Notes: generated from the letters alone by a model not told the origin. Shown: positions 11,553 through 24,158, counted from the first letter of the stretch. The stretch is 64,000 nt of DNA from Rhynchosporium graminicola (GCA_900074885.1 FJUW01000016.1:909219-973218); one strand, 5' to 3'. Program-made: numbers and translations.

Positions 11553-12786
11553 TTATGCGTCTCTTTTACCATGAGTACTTGGTGGAGTGCCCACAATGCT
11601 CATGTCAAACTTAGGATTGTCCTTGCCTCCGTCAGGTCCTAAGACAGCTGTATGAGTACCATACTTATCCTCTGTGGTGATATGATTAGCTCTTTGGTCT
11701 TTTCCAGAACGTGTTGGAACCACTTACGATTATTTGCGGCTTTGATACCCAGATCAGCCCACATGAACAGACCATCAGAGAGCTTGCTGCCAAGCATGAT
11801 GTACTCAGCAAAGGGGTCATAGGCGGCTGTTGCTGAGTAACCTGTAAAGCCATCTGCGTCGTTTGACGTTCTGGCAATCTTGTTCTTATTATATGGATCC
11901 GTAGCTTCGACGGCATCGATAAGAGCTGGATCGAAGAAGAGCTGAGACAGATGAGAGACGTGGCCTCCGCTGAATGTCTTGTTGGCCAGTATTGAAGCGC
12001 CAGAGTGAGTGAGGATGTGCTCGTGGGTTGCACGGCCGCTGTAGTGACCTGGGAAGATGGAATCGAAGGAGACAACACCATCCGCATCAGTCTCTTGAAC
12101 ACCTCGAAGGAACGTGGACTTCAAACCACCCTGCCCGGCTGCACTGACACCACTGTAGATCCCAGAGGCATTACAAGACCAGATATCGACCACAAGGGGC
12201 ACTGCAGGCTTACAGTTGGAGACCTCGGTGAATTGAATCTCAAGATGAAGTGGGATACCTGGTTGACCTTCCCTAAGATCGGTTCTAATGTGCTCGCCGA
12301 GCACGTAGTAGGGGCCATTGGCATTGTCTGGGGTCAAGATACAGCTTGTGTTGGAACCAAATAGCTCAGACGAGGGAGTAGAAATGTTGTACTTCAGGGT
12401 TTCGGTCCTGTCATGTCCCTTGGATTGCCAATTCTTGAATTGAGCAAGAGTACGTCGGTGCAATATTGGCTCTGTATTCGGGTCAGTGGTTGCGAGGAAC
12501 ACCCCTAATTCAACTTACCATCTTGCAGACCTCGCTCTCTTCGTAGCCGCCCAACTGTAGCCGCACGTCGTACGAAAGCACGCTCCTTCCTGGCTTGAGC
12601 TTCTTCGTTATCTTGACAAGCGACTTGAAGCTCACGATTCTGATTTTCGAACTCGACACTCCTCGATGCTATCTCTTTTACCACTTCGAGGTTGTCATGA
12701 TGCTCGCCTGGATGTGCGGTAACAATTGGAACCAAAGAAGCCAGGCAGAGCACCGTGATGGCGAGAAGTCTCGAAAAGACAGACAT
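11553..12786 (-). CDS. Secreted intradiol ring-cleavage dioxygenase
   Basis: This is a predicted extracellular Fe(III) dioxygenase that opens catechol-type aromatic rings between the two hydroxyls. Exons 12519-12786, 11728-12471 and 11553-11671 give 376 aa. A signal peptide (residues 1-24, ending at TAHPGEHH) and a charged helical linker precede the catalytic beta-sandwich. The four iron ligands of the family can be placed: Tyr in NGPYYVLGEHIR, Tyr in FPGHYSGRATHEH, and the two His in ATHEHILTH. Residues such as DIWSCNASGIYSG are typical of the fungal dioxygenase group. The small last exon continues the frame sensibly (DKYGTHTAVLGPDGG) and ends at GKRDA; without it the protein would end in junk. 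Likely roles are lignin or plant-phenolic breakdown or detoxification (inferred). Confidence 0.92.
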
Positions 12787-15544
12787 TTTGGAAAGCCACA
12801 GTCGTGAAACGAGAAAAGGTCGGTTTGAAAGGGAAAAGCTGGGGGTGACAAGCTAGCTATCAAGAGTCATGCAGTTCCTAACTGCCACTTGTATTGCCGG
12901 CATTTTCAATTATGCGGATTGCCAAGAGAAATCATACGATACAACCCATAATTCCCAAGGATTTTGGAAGCCGGATAGGCTGTTTGTATCACGATCGCCA
13001 GCCTATTTAGTCTTGGAGCGGGGGATCTTCCTTAGGGTGTGATCGGAGAATAATTGGAGAGGCCTTACCAATGTTGCATTTTCTGAAAACCGGGGAATGG
13101 CCATAGATTATTGGTTTAACATACGATTCGACGAGCATAATAGCAAGATTTCGAATTATTCCTACCATGCAGAAGCGTTTTATTTCAAACAGCCTGTCGA
13201 AAGCACTATGGGTGTTGTCGATCACTAGGGTTAGCGCAGTCAGCTGATGCAACCATATTGAGCCACATACCTAGGTAGTCTTCATAGGAGTTTTCTAATA
13301 TAGCATGAGTAACTCTGCGCTCAATCCATCACAACTGCCGACACATTGACCACATGGGTTTACCATTTTGGAATACACCCCATGAGAATTCAGGGAGCCC
13401 TGGTGCGGTGGCCAAGCCAAACTCATTATTTTCTTCCCGGTCACCTTAGACCGTATCGTAACTCGCCTTGATCCTCTTCTTATTACAACAGTGCTCGGTC
13501 TTTAGTAGATAGAAACGAGTTGCATTTTGAGCTCATACTGGCCAGGCATGTGACCTCCTTAAGCGAGGTTATTGTTTTGTTTACCCGAGAATACATCTTG
13601 TAAGGTCGGCAAAGATTCCTTTCTTCGTAGATGTGCGAAGTACCGAAATCTTCCTCAAAGCGGTGCATTCATATGAAGATGCTTCTCCATATGCAATATA
13701 AGTTCATATGCCATGTTTCCGGACCTACAGTTCTCAATTAGGGCTCCTTATGGTCATGAAAACTAACTCAGGAGTTTCTGAAGCAGGAGCTGAATGCTTC
13801 AGTAGGTACAAATAGAGAGGGAAACAGCAAGCTTGTTATTGGGCCGAGTTTTGTTCATTCTTTGGCTTCGGCAAGTTCAATCCGAGGTTAGAGAGCTGTC
13901 GAATATCCTTCCGTATAGCAAGCAAGGCATAGCATGAGGAGGCATCGGACCATGGGACCTACAGGGTCAAAAAATCAGCAAAACGTGAAAAAAAAAAAAA
14001 ATTTACCATGAAACCAGATCCCACAACAAGAAGAACATTTCCCGGATCCTTTCCGTACAGCAGCCAATTATTTGTTTGGATGCTTAATCCAAATATATTG
14101 ATTTCGCTAAGCTTGTAGCAAGTTTATTGCAAACTTTGATCCAGGGTACTTGCGCCAAGACGTTCTCGACGATTGAAATTGTCTCCGGTACGATCAAAGC
14201 ACTTTGATCCTTGAAACAAAGTCACATTATCAGAAAATGATGGCTCCCTGCAAGATACAAAGGCGGTGTTGCAGATTCATTGCACTCAGACTTTTTTTCC
14301 ATGAAGTGGTGTTTGCTCAGTAAGTCTCTGAAGCAATCGTGGATATCACACGCTTGGTATAAGGTCTCGGATTAGGGGCCGAGGGGATTCCGAAAGGAAG
14401 TAAGGATGAATGACTGGAGAAGGGCTTAAGACTGCCGCAAGACAAGCCTACCAAAATCACCCCAAATTTGTATATGCCTATACTGGTCGGTTTCAGAAGC
14501 TAACGTATGATTGGATGATCAAAACTCGTGGAGAGGATTGCTCCTATCGAATCAAATAATTGCCAAGCTATCACGAGAGGTAAGGTGATTGGATAATTAA
14601 CCGAGTTCCTTGAATCTTTGTAGTCATAGGCCGGGGCTGAAAGGGGCCCTCAATAGACATACTGAATACTCTAGAAGGCAAGATACTCACTCTTCCTCTC
14701 TATGGTAATCGTCGGTGACTATGAACAAATCACCTCGCTTCCGGGCTAATGCTAGTGGCTAAACTAGCACTCCAGTTAATTGAAGCTCTATATAAAGTAC
14801 TATTTTAAGATATATTCATTCAATGAATGGTACCCTTTTATTCTCCGGAGAGATATCAGAAAGTAGTTTGATATTTTCTCAACTCCCTTTCGTACAGCTG
14901 ATAAACAATGTCCAAACCGCTGTCTGTGCTCCTTCTTCTTATTCCCATACAGCCAGGGTTTATAGACGAGTCATGTGTTAACCCTCAACTTATCGTATTG
15001 ACAAGATAACTCATAAGGTAGCAGTTTAGCAAGGAGTCTTCCCCCTTCACGATGGTAGAGCAACTTTCCACCACGACGCTCAAAAAGGACTTAGAAAACG
15101 CGAGAGTAAGATCCTCACTAAGGACTATTCGGATTTCTAGTTTTCCCGACTACTTATCTATATATGTCTAAAATCTATATTTCCTCGATTTGATTTTCCT
15201 CAGGGAGTAACCTTAATTGCGATTCGGATAAAGTTTGAGTGGCCAGAATGCGGCGCTAAACTGCTAGAACTATACGAGTGAGGTATCTCATTTAATACGG
15301 TGTATTCCTTGAACAAGCAAGACTCGGGGTAAGTGCACAGACAGCGAATGTAAAGTGTTTGTCTTATCCATGAAACGACGTAGGGAAAGTGCCTACGTAT
15401 ATTTTGGTGTTCCTTCGGTCCTTCGAAATAACACTTATTTAGTCCCGAAGAAACCCCAATCCTGATGGCAACGCAGTGGGTATTTGACCAGTCCTCGTTC
15501 TCAAAAAGGTATTGAAACCAGACCATTAGGTTTTGAAGTTCATC
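12787..15544. other. Intergenic region, nothing recognised
   Basis: About 2.75 kb lie between divergent genes. There is a 13-nt A-run near 13989-14001. The open frames are few and short, with no family motifs. The dense stops and lack of coding periodicity by eye suggest non-coding or decayed sequence. Promoters of the dioxygenase and tyrosinase genes lie at the ends. Confidence 0.4.
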
Positions 15545-17096
15545 ATGGCGCAAGGTCTCGGGTTTCTTCGCAGCTTGCTGTGTCGGTCCGGGCTAATACT
15601 TCTGCCTTTCCTTACTCATATCTCCGCTGATAGTGTGGGCGATTTACAATCCAAAGGGAGGACCCAAATCAACGCTCAGCTGGCAAAGTCGACAACATGC
15701 CACTCTCCTACAATTCGCAAAGAATGGTATGTATTAGACACTGAAGCCAAAGAGTAGACTTTTCTGATGGATTCATTCTAGGGGCGATATTTCAGTACCG
15801 GAGCGAAAAGCATACATCAAGGCAGTGTTGTGCTTGATGGAGAGACCTTCGAAGCTTCCAGCAGGTGAATTTCCTGGTGCAACCAATCGTTATGAGGACT
15901 TTGTTGTCGTTCATATGCAGCAGACTCTCGAGATTCATCGCACCGGGAAATTCCTCCCGTTGCACAGATATTGTAAGCCGACACAACTATCAAAGCTTCA
16001 GTATTTGAGACGAATGCGTCTTCGTGAATCTGAATCTCGATCTCAACTCTGGGATTCTATTCTATCTGGTATTTGAAAAGGCTAACATGACGATATAGAT
16101 ACCTGGGTCTACGAGCAAACACTAAAAACTGAATGCAACTACAGGAGAACTCAGCCCTACTGGGATTGTAAGTGCTCAAAAAGCTCATTGCGTTATTCAA
16201 GTACCCCATGAATTTCTGGAACACGACTCGTCTGTTCTGTTCTCTACAACTATCCACTCTCATAACTGACCTTCCTCCACTTCATCAGGGGGCAAATGGG
16301 CTGATAACCCTGAAGCTTCTCCAATCTTCGATGGGTCGGAGTCAAGCATGGGTGGTAATGGACAGATGATCAGTCACAAAGGGGTCGGTATCGGTCCAGC
16401 CCAGAACGGAGGAGGATGTGTGCAGAAAGGCCCATTTGCTAAGTGTGTTTCTCTCAAATATTGAGCGATGAAAGCGACTAACACGATTCAGTATGACTGT
16501 CCATTTAGGGTGAGTGATCTATGTCCCAAAGCTTCGAGCTCAGCACTCACCAATCAGTGTATGTTGCTGTTTTATAGAAAGATACTAAAGACCACAGTCC
16601 TGTATCTCCAGTTGCCGATCCTGCACCTCCCAGGAACCCTCGCGCAGATGGGTATGGCATCAACAAACGCTGCCTTCGTCGCGATATCGGGCCTTACCCT
16701 TGCAAGAATTTTGCAACTACCGCTATAATCACCGCATTAATCAATGACCAAAAAACAATAGGTGCATTCCAAGACACGATGCAATCAACTACCGGTGTAC
16801 ACTCAGCTGGCCATCTCACAATCGGCGGAGATCCCGGAGGGGACCTTTATACTTCTCCCAACGATCCTGCATTTTTTCTGCTACATGCAATGGTTGATCG
16901 CGTCTGGACTATCTGGCAAAGTCAAGATATACCTCACCGTATGCAGGTCATGGCTGGTGGGACATCGATGTATGGTCCCAGTGCTCCGCAGAAGTTAACC
17001 GATATTGTGGATTTAACTCCCTTGACTTCTAAGGTCTATCAGCTCAAGGACCTCATGAGTGTTGTCGATGGACCGTTCTGTTACGTATATGAATAA
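15545..17096 (+). CDS. Secreted tyrosinase (type-3 copper phenol oxidase)
   Basis: This enzyme hydroxylates monophenols and oxidises o-diphenols to quinones. Six exons are predicted: 15545-15726, 15782-15972, 16099-16167, 16289-16442, 16492-16509 (only 18 nt) and 16634-17096, giving 358 aa. A signal peptide fills residues 1-~29. The copper-A site shows RYEDFVVVHMQQT..IHRTG..LHRY and copper-B shows GVHSAGHLTIGGD..LLHAMVDR, so the expected histidines are present. The family signatures RRTQPYWDW, FDGSESSMGGNG and NPRADGYGINKRCLRRD are all in frame, and the protein ends at VDGPFCYVYE without a long C-terminal propeptide. The last intron (124 nt) was placed by phase: the nearer AG at 16577 would shift the frame. 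It lies 2.8 kb from a dioxygenase gene on the opposite strand. Confidence 0.9.
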
Positions 17097-18139
17097 GGTC
17101 CCAGGAGCCTAAATGCAGTGGCTAGCGATGAAGCCTGATGACGGTGCCATTCCTTTCTTTTGTATATTCTTCCTTCTCGGAAAATCAAGACCATGCTTGA
17201 TGAGATCGCTCTGTTGTCCTACATTTGAGATAGGACATTGTTCGAAATCACGAAATTGACACATAAGTCTTGCCTTGAAACACATCGAGCGTGGATACTA
17301 AAAGCTTGATAGTGCCTCCTTGCCTGTTCAGCATCGGCACCAAGTAATTTCAGTGATTTGTCATTCTACACTCTCACGGGCTACTCGAATCGCGTCGTTG
17401 CCCACGATTTGAATCCATTTTGGTCTAATTGTCACTTCATCGATTGGAGTCCTCCACTGTCTCCGTCATGACCCTTCAACACTTTTTTGCACTTTCAACA
17501 TTGTTGATGAAGTGAATTGGTTTGTACTCAGTTTGGTTTCTCACGAATCCCAAGGATATCTTGAGTTGTTTACAGCTACTTAATGCTTATGAATCAATTC
17601 ACTTCCACAATACAAGGACAACATCGCTGTGTACAGAACCAAGTTCGTCCCGTCTCTCTTTCCGAGCTCTCATATTGGCTGTTTTTGCTCATTTCGGACA
17701 TAGGCGTTTATTATTTGTTTGAAATTGCCCTTCCTGGTCATACCTGATTACTGAACGTCAAGATTTGTAAGGAATATGCAGGTAGTACAACACCAACACT
17801 TCTACGCCGAAGAAGCTCAGGATTTCGCCTAAGAGACCAATCGAAATTTGTATAGCCGGGTGATAGACATTTGAGAAGTCTTTGGTGGTGCATACTAAGT
17901 CTCCATGTGATTAATGAACCGTAACGCAACATCAACTGATCGGTGACAAAGCTAAAGAGAAACGCATGATATGCTTTGAGTAATGATCGGAGTATTGGGT
18001 GATGGGTGATTGAGACAGGACTACAATTGTATAAAGGTCTTCAATTATCCCAGGAATATGTGCTCATCATTCACCTTTACACTCGAAGCTTCAGGCATTC
18101 CCCAAACTTCGACAAAATACACCATTCCCAACCTTCAAG
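17097..18139. other. Intergenic region, nothing recognised
   Basis: This tract of about 1 kb between two plus-strand genes should contain the tyrosinase 3' UTR and the promoter of the next gene. I see no coding features. Confidence 0.4.
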
Positions 18140-19170
18140 ATGCATCTCCGGATTTTGACAGTCTTCTTCCTTTCACCTTTCGCCCTCGCAATCCCATACT
18201 CAAATCTCAACAGCCAGAAACCTCTCCAAGAACTGACCTGGGATGTATACCTCTCTCCAGCTCTCCCGGTCGTCACGATTCCCGGACAAAACTATAGTTT
18301 CTCCCAGACAGCCATAACTCTCATTAGTGGTCAGAATACGGCAGTTCTGATTGATTGTCCACCAACGTACACTTCAACCGGTCTCCTAATCAACGTCAGC
18401 TACCCTTACCTAGACGACTCATCTTCAATACCCATTCAAGCATAACACTAACGACTCAAATGTAGTGGCTCGACCAAAAACTCGGCTCCAAGACACTAAC
18501 TCAAATATATATCACCCACGGACACGGCGATCACTTCTTCGGTCTCCCAATCCTAACCGCCTATTACCCAGGCGTCCAAGTAATAGCAACCCCAGAAGTA
18601 ATAGCACACGCCCTCGACCAACTCCTGCCCGGTACAGCCCAACCCGCCGAATTCTGGACAGCCATGTTTCCGTCCCAACTTCCCGCTCAGACACAAACAT
18701 GGACCTCTCTCCCAGAAAACAACACAATCTCCCTCGAAGGGCACTCACTCCACGCCATCCCCGTCGGCTTCACCGACACCTACAACTCCACGATCCTCCA
18801 CGTTCCAGATCTCGATCTCGTGGTAGCGGGTGATGTAGTCTACGGTTCGTATTTCCAGTATCTGGTTGAGAGCCACACTGCGGAGCGGAGAGCGGAGTGG
18901 ATGAAGGCCTTGAGGATTGTCGAGGATTTGAGACCGAAGTTTGTGGTTCCTAGTCATATGCAGGAGTGGGATGGTTTTGGGTTTGAGCATATGGAGAGGA
19001 CGAGGGCTTATTTGCAGGCTTGGGGGACGGAGGTCGGTAATGGTAAAGGAGTGAGTAAGGATGGGTTGAAGGGGATGATTGAGAGCGCGTTCCCGGAGAG
19101 GAAGGGGGACTTGATCCTTGATCTTGCTGCGGCGGCGGCAGCGCCAGAAAATGCGAAGAGGAATCTGTGA
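18140..19170 (+). CDS. Metallo-beta-lactamase-fold hydrolase with signal peptide
   Basis: Exons 18140-18394 and 18466-19170, separated by a 71-nt intron, give 319 aa. A signal peptide occupies residues 1-~17. The metal-binding motif HGHGDH lies at 103-108, followed by a later His in GHSLHAI, Asp in VVAGDVVYGS and His in VVPSHMQEW, the usual order of zinc ligands in this superfamily. The fold is shared by beta-lactamases, glyoxalase II, lactonases and others, so the substrate cannot be named. The protein ends in an Ala-rich stretch and AKRNL. The signal peptide suggests extracellular or secretory-pathway location, as in several fungal MBL hydrolases. Only the spliced version puts WLDQKLG directly in front of the HGHGDH strand. 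Confidence 0.88.
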
Positions 19171-19503
19171 TACAATAAATGCAGTTGGGAGGTTAGAATG
19201 CAAAGTGAAAATGACATTCAGCGATGGGATATTGCCTTTTCCTAAGTAATAGGATAGACATGAAAATGGAAAGAATAGAATCAAGAATTACGTACCGCGC
19301 TTCTACAAAGTCTTGAATTCAATATAAGACTATTGCTCAGATAACAAAGTGAAGTCATTCAATGAGTACAGGACTTTGCTAAGATCATAATCTGAAGTGA
19401 CAAAATCGAATGGATGCATGTGATCACTTCACCAGTCAAAGGTATAAGCGAGACTCGCATGGAAATGGCAATTATCACATTACCATATCGTCTCTTTACA
19501 TCT
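19171..19503. other. Intergenic, convergent 3' ends
   Basis: This 333-bp gap lies between the stops of two convergent genes and presumably holds both 3' UTRs. I see nothing else in it. Confidence 0.4.
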
Positions 19504-21303
19504 TTAGGCATTCGGGTACTCCTCAACCCACTTCACGATCTGTGCTACCTGGTTATCGATAACCTTTTGTACACCAGCATTGACTTGTCCGTTCTTCAGT
19601 CTTAGATCTGAGCAATGGAATCCACCAGGAATAATCTGAAGCGGCGCAGTAGCGGATCCAAGGAACGGTCCACCAGGCCTGAACTCGGACGACATGCCGG
19701 AAGTCTTCCATGGATCATATTGTCCATTAGTCCAGATGAGTCTGGTAGTGTCTTCAAGTCTCCATCCTTCGGTATGCTTATTGACTTGGTGGACATTGTT
19801 ATCTGGTGAGAGGTTGGAGCCGTATGTGAAGCCGTTGACGGTAGGGAAGAAAAGGTTACATTGGCGTTGCCAGTAAGCACCGTTGATGAGGCGAGACACG
19901 ATAGTGACCTCATGTCTTGGAGCACCATCTTGCCAGTATCCAAATGGCTCATTGCATAACATCCACTGCCATTGCAAGTCGATATTGTTGTCAACTGCTC
20001 GGTTGGTGAAGAAAATGTTCGTTGGGTCGTATGTGTCCATACACTTTGTCTCACGCTCATCTTCATAACCGTAATTCTGGCAGTCTGGGATATATTAGAA
20101 GCAGTTACCAAGTGAGTGGAAGTTTACTTACAGCCTGGTATAAAGGTTTCGTTGACCCATTTGGCATAGGCGGGCAACGCCTTCGCAAGTCCAACACCAT
20201 TCGCATCTGGGGTAACGGCCGCACCAGCCTTCACGTTCTATTCACAGTCAGCATATTGACTATCTACTCGAGAGAATATACGCTTACCTCAATGGCATCG
20301 CAGAATTTGAAGAAGCCAGAGTAGCCAGTGGAGAAACTGTTGGACTGCCATAGCCACGGGCCATTTTCCAGGACGCCCATGACATCGTCATAGTGGTCAA
20401 GTGACTCGAGACCAAATTGAGCTTTCAATGCAAGCTTCTCAGACTCCTTGCCGTGCATAAATACATTATCCATGTGCTCGACGACAGCTGTGATGTCCTT
20501 GCTACAGTTCTTTGGCATGCCTTCCTGGACTGGAGTGAAGTACTGCCAGTAGTCATAAATTGCCTCAACGGGTGCAGATGACGCATGATATGCCCAAAAA
20601 GTTCCACCAGCCAGCTTTTCTGTCCAAGCCGCCAAAGCACCCGAGTAAGACCCCCCCGAGAATACCCATGGGGCCTTGTCAGCATTGGAGCTGTGGTTAG
20701 TGTCGAATGGAAGAGCAACAGTGTTTGCAAAGTGGGTGAAGTCGAGAATTGCCTGGTGTAAGGTCAGTAACTGCAGAGTCTCGGCATCGAGAGTTTCGTA
20801 TGGAGATGATTCGCCCCAGTACCGATCTGGAACAAGTTAGCACGTGTGGCAAAGGGAGAAGAGGGAATACATACGCTCAACCATCACAACAGCACCCTTA
20901 ATCTCTTGAGCATAGAGACCAGTGATAGTGATATTGGTGAGATAGGCACCGTAAGCTGCTGCTGCAACCTCTCCCGGAGTGAAAAAGACAACCTAGGCCA
21001 TATTATTTAGCGATGCACGCAGCTGCACTTGGAATAATTTAGGATTACAGGTGAGCCTGGTCCTGCCCAGTATTCCGAGTTCCACCAAAACTTCTGCTGG
21101 AAAGTTCCTTTGCTTGGATTGTCATGGTCCAGTAATTGAGTGAAGAAGCCGGATCCGGTTGTATTGACGGCCGCAGCAGCGAAATCTGTGGCCAACACAT
21201 CCGAAGGGTCAAGAGGTGGAAGAAGTCTGCCCAAATTCTTGAACTGGTTACCGGAAACAAGACATGCCAATGCCGAAACGGCAGCAACAATTGAAGTTCT
21301 CAT
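19504..21303 (-). CDS. Secreted serine peptidase, family S28 (Pro-Xaa carboxypeptidase type)
   Basis: S28 enzymes release residues next to proline and in fungi are often secreted acid peptidases. Five exons (21049-21303, 20875-20992, 20288-20826, 20132-20237, 19504-20084) give 532 aa. A signal peptide (residues 1-~18) is followed by the family start FTQLLDHDNP..GTFQQKFWW. Characteristic motifs are VVFFTPGE, EHRYWGESSPY and the nucleophile elbow FSGGSYSGALAAW (Ser about residue 184). The charge-relay residues appear as Asp in NGQYDPW and His in PGGFHCSDL. Introns of 47-56 nt all have GT..AG ends and join in frame; the second one recreates EHRYWGES exactly. The gene is complete, with no sign of decay despite lying about 0.9 kb from a large transposon block. 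Confidence 0.95.
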
Positions 21304-22218
21304 TGGCGGAATCCGTAACTATAGACAGGTAATTGGGATTATAGTTCCTCTAGATCAAACACCCGACCGCTACTTCCAAACAAATGAGATGAGAGGACAG
21401 AAGATGGGTAGATCAAAAGAACGAGAGGGAGAGCAGTGGCGAGGTAAGCTCTACTTATGAAGATGCACATATTCTCTGCCCGCAGAAAGTGGGATATTAC
21501 ATGGATTGGATGTAGTAGCACCTGCCGGAACTGGGACAGCTTGGGCAGGGAATGTTGACCCCAGCACTTGTATATCTGCCCGCGGCAGGAGGCAAAGTCG
21601 ATAACAATACAGAGCAGGGTGAGATTTTAGCATGCCGTACGATCCTGCAGACTCGGCTTCACGACTCGACAGTACCATAAATGGGTCTAGAAAGTGGAAG
21701 GAATCTTCCCTCGATGAGGCCGAGAAGATAAATCATGCGGATTGGTCAGGTCAGTTATTGGTAGCTGGATGTTTTGCCAACCAACAGAAAGAAGCCTCCG
21801 AAGCATTTGCCAAGCAAGTCTTGCACGGCGGCCACATACATGGAGGCGTCACAGTTGCCTTGCCGCACATCTGGCGTTCAAGATTCCGGACATGACTGGT
21901 GGGCAGAACTAATTCGCCCTCATGCAGAGGCTGGCCTGGCCGTAGATGTCGACTGAATATCGGCGGGGGCTCGCGCAAGAGGAAGGTGAAGTTGACATTG
22001 TGGAATCAACCCCGCTGTTATTGTACAATACACGAGACTGGAGACTTTTGATGATTGGGCGCGCAGAAAGTGGCGGCCCTGCCTTGGCATAAGATTCGAT
22101 GAACGAGCTTCCGCATGCAGGTAGAACGTAGTATCATGCTTGATATCCCTTCCGATAACATCTCGGACGATCTTGGAAGGACGAAAGGGGAGCACAAGGA
22201 ATAAACGAGGCGGTTATA
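21304..22218. other. Intergenic region between the S28 gene and the transposon block
   Basis: The S28 promoter should lie at the left end. An 87-codon ATG frame at 21632-21895 (plus) shows no recognisable family and I do not call it. Base composition is ordinary up to about 22,215, where the repeat block starts abruptly. Confidence 0.4.
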
Positions 22219-22414
22219 AGCTATTCTTCGGTTTAGCGTGATTCTTCAGTAAATAACGCCGGTACACCGCCTTTTAGTATGAACCCCACCAAATATTAAT
22301 ATACTATAATTATCAGAACTAGAAACCACTAAAGCTCTATGAATACTATACCGATTTACCTCCAAACTACTTCTTTTTGAAGCTCTTAATCTATAGAGTA
22401 TATATTCAGTCTGC
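22219..22414 (+). repeat. Left terminal inverted repeat of D1
   Basis: It matches the reverse complement of 36569-36765 along nearly its whole length. The differences I see inside it are almost all A/G or C/T, consistent with RIP. It contains a short internal direct repeat (ATTCTTCGG..GATTCTTCAG) near the outer end, a common arrangement for transposase-binding sites. The companion gene begins five bases inside its inner edge. Confidence 0.85.
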
Positions 22415-22621
22415 GGCTATACCTCCTAAATCTGCTTCCAAGATTAGTACAAAAGCTCCAAAAGGACGTAAATCGACTAAACCACGTACTCGACTACCTT
22501 CTGCGCCAGTACAACTAGCTAAAATAACCCTGAAAATTAATACCAAGAGTACTGCAACTAAGTCTACTAAGCCTACTATAGACTCAGTTATAGCTACAGT
22601 ACCAGCTATAGTACCAGCTAC

Positions 22622-22823
22622 TGTGACGGCGCATGGTATACGTGGCAGATACGGGCCAGTATCGGTGCCTTAGGCATACCCTCCTTGTATACATAGAAGG
22701 TGCAGACTCCTTCAGAGCTCTGCATCTTTCTGTTTCCTTCGTACCAGACTATATAAGATCGCTCTTGGCCTCCCTACTTGTTTATTCTTGCTTGTATACC
22801 GCCTTGAGTCTTGTGTCGTTATA
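22622..22823 (+). repeat. 5' LTR of element L1
   Basis: This 202-bp copy differs from the 3' LTR by only a few transitions. It contains a TATA-like CTATATAA near 22749, a plausible promoter. Its downstream half also occurs in the solo LTR at 28822-29089. Confidence 0.85.
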
Positions 22824-23956
22824 TTAAACAGAAAGATCAAGACCGCCGGGGACGGTATTAAATAATATCTTACCTAGAAAACTCGATTCGCACGTACGAC
22901 TACTAGGGAGCTCTTCGCTGAGTTATCTCTACTTACCTTGGATTTTCGGAATTATACGGAAACAGTTAGTACTATTAATTACGAATTCGACGGTTAGGTT
23001 TTCAAAAGAGCTGAGATTCCAGAGATCTCTCGGATAGCTGGGAATTTGAACGTAATTCAGCCTTAGAAGCACTAGTATTACTGCGAAGTCACTCTCGGAT
23101 ACTTCGAAACTCGTTCCTTCGTGCGTACGAAGTAAAACAGCGGACGAATTTTAGGTGGAAACTTCCCTATAGGCCCTAATATTAATTAACACCTCACCCG
23201 ACTAAAACCTTCCGAAAGTAGCTCTAATAGCGAAAAACCTTGCTTTTAGGCTAGGACGAAGTAGCTTATTACCCTGGCGGAAATTGCCGGAATCCGACTC
23301 GTAACCCCCGTACTCCGGTATAATTTGTCCCCCTCGGCAGAATCGACCTCCTTCTACTAGAACCTTTGATTTAATACTTTCTATATCTACTTAACGAAGA
23401 TATCTGACTCTCCTTGATCTTTCGGCTTCTTCAGAATTCGATTTCGACTTTCGCTTCTTCTACAACTTTCAAGTGTTCTATCACTTTCGCTTAGCCTCGC
23501 TTACCTAAGGCCATGCCTCCTAAGAAGGCTCAGCCAGCTCCTACGGCTTCACTGGTAAACCCTGGACCTTCGGTAAACTCGATACCTTAATTACCGAAAG
23601 GACCTACCCTTGAACGCTCTTTAATTGACAATTTACGGACCCCCGGCAAGTCGTAATTAACTGAAAGTATCGATAGTCTTGATATAGGGATCAACCCGTC
23701 TTTCAGCTAATAGCGTGCTTCTATTTAGGACCGACTGGAAGTCAATTCAGACCGATATCCGACTACGCGTGCCCGCAAAGCGCTAGTTTGGAGCTCTACT
23801 TCTGGCCTTGCAAGAGAAGGAGTGATTTGCGTCTTACGCTTTAGATTAATAATTACTTGGATTTTGTTTGGAATTCGACTGGATTTGACTCTCTTTTCTT
23901 TCGTTTCTTGTTGCCTTAAAGGCTCGAGGGCGAGCCTTTATCTTGGAAGGGGGTAA

Positions 23957-24158
23957 TATGACGGCGCATAGTATACGTGGCAGATACAGGCCAGTATCGG
24001 TGCCTTAGGCATACCCTCCTTGTATATATAGAAGGTGCAGACTCCTTCAGAGCTCTGTATCTTTCTGTTTCCTTCGTACCAGACTATATAAGATCGCTCT
24101 TGGCCTCCCTACTTGTTTATTCTTACTTGTATACCGCCTTGAGTCTTGTGTCGTTACA
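23957..24158 (+). repeat. 3' LTR of element L1
   Basis: This 202-bp copy starts TATGACGG (mutated from TGTGACGG) and ends GTCGTTACA. It is followed by the target-site copy GCTAC. Confidence 0.85.

Larger units (their letters stand above)
22622..24158 (+). mobile_element. Short non-autonomous LTR retrotransposon (L1)
   Basis: Two 202-bp LTRs (22622-22823 and 23957-24158) flank only 1.13 kb of internal sequence, and a perfect 5-bp duplication GCTAC borders both sides (22617-22621 and 24159-24163). The LTRs begin TGTGACGG and end TTACA, apart from RIP-type changes. A purine tract (GGAAGGGGG) sits before the right LTR. The interior has no polymerase; a short stretch from 23515 (MPPKKAQPAPTAS) looks like a gag N-terminus. 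The element must have been mobilised by enzymes from another element. Its ends resemble the Ty3-type elements nearby, including a hairpin before the purine tract. Confidence 0.88.

Noticed and set aside
16578..17096. A frameshift in the tyrosinase gene (pseudogene call)
   Set aside because: Using the nearest acceptor at 16577 gives a one-base phase error, but the acceptor at 16633 is canonical and keeps all family motifs in frame, so the gene looks intact.
11553..17096. A phenolic-degradation gene cluster (dioxygenase plus tyrosinase)
   Set aside because: Only two genes, 2.8 kb apart on opposite strands, with no shared regulator or transporter; proximity alone is weak.
21632..21895. 87-codon ATG frame between the S28 gene and the transposon
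   Set aside because: No recognisable features, and no support from splice sites or context; not called.
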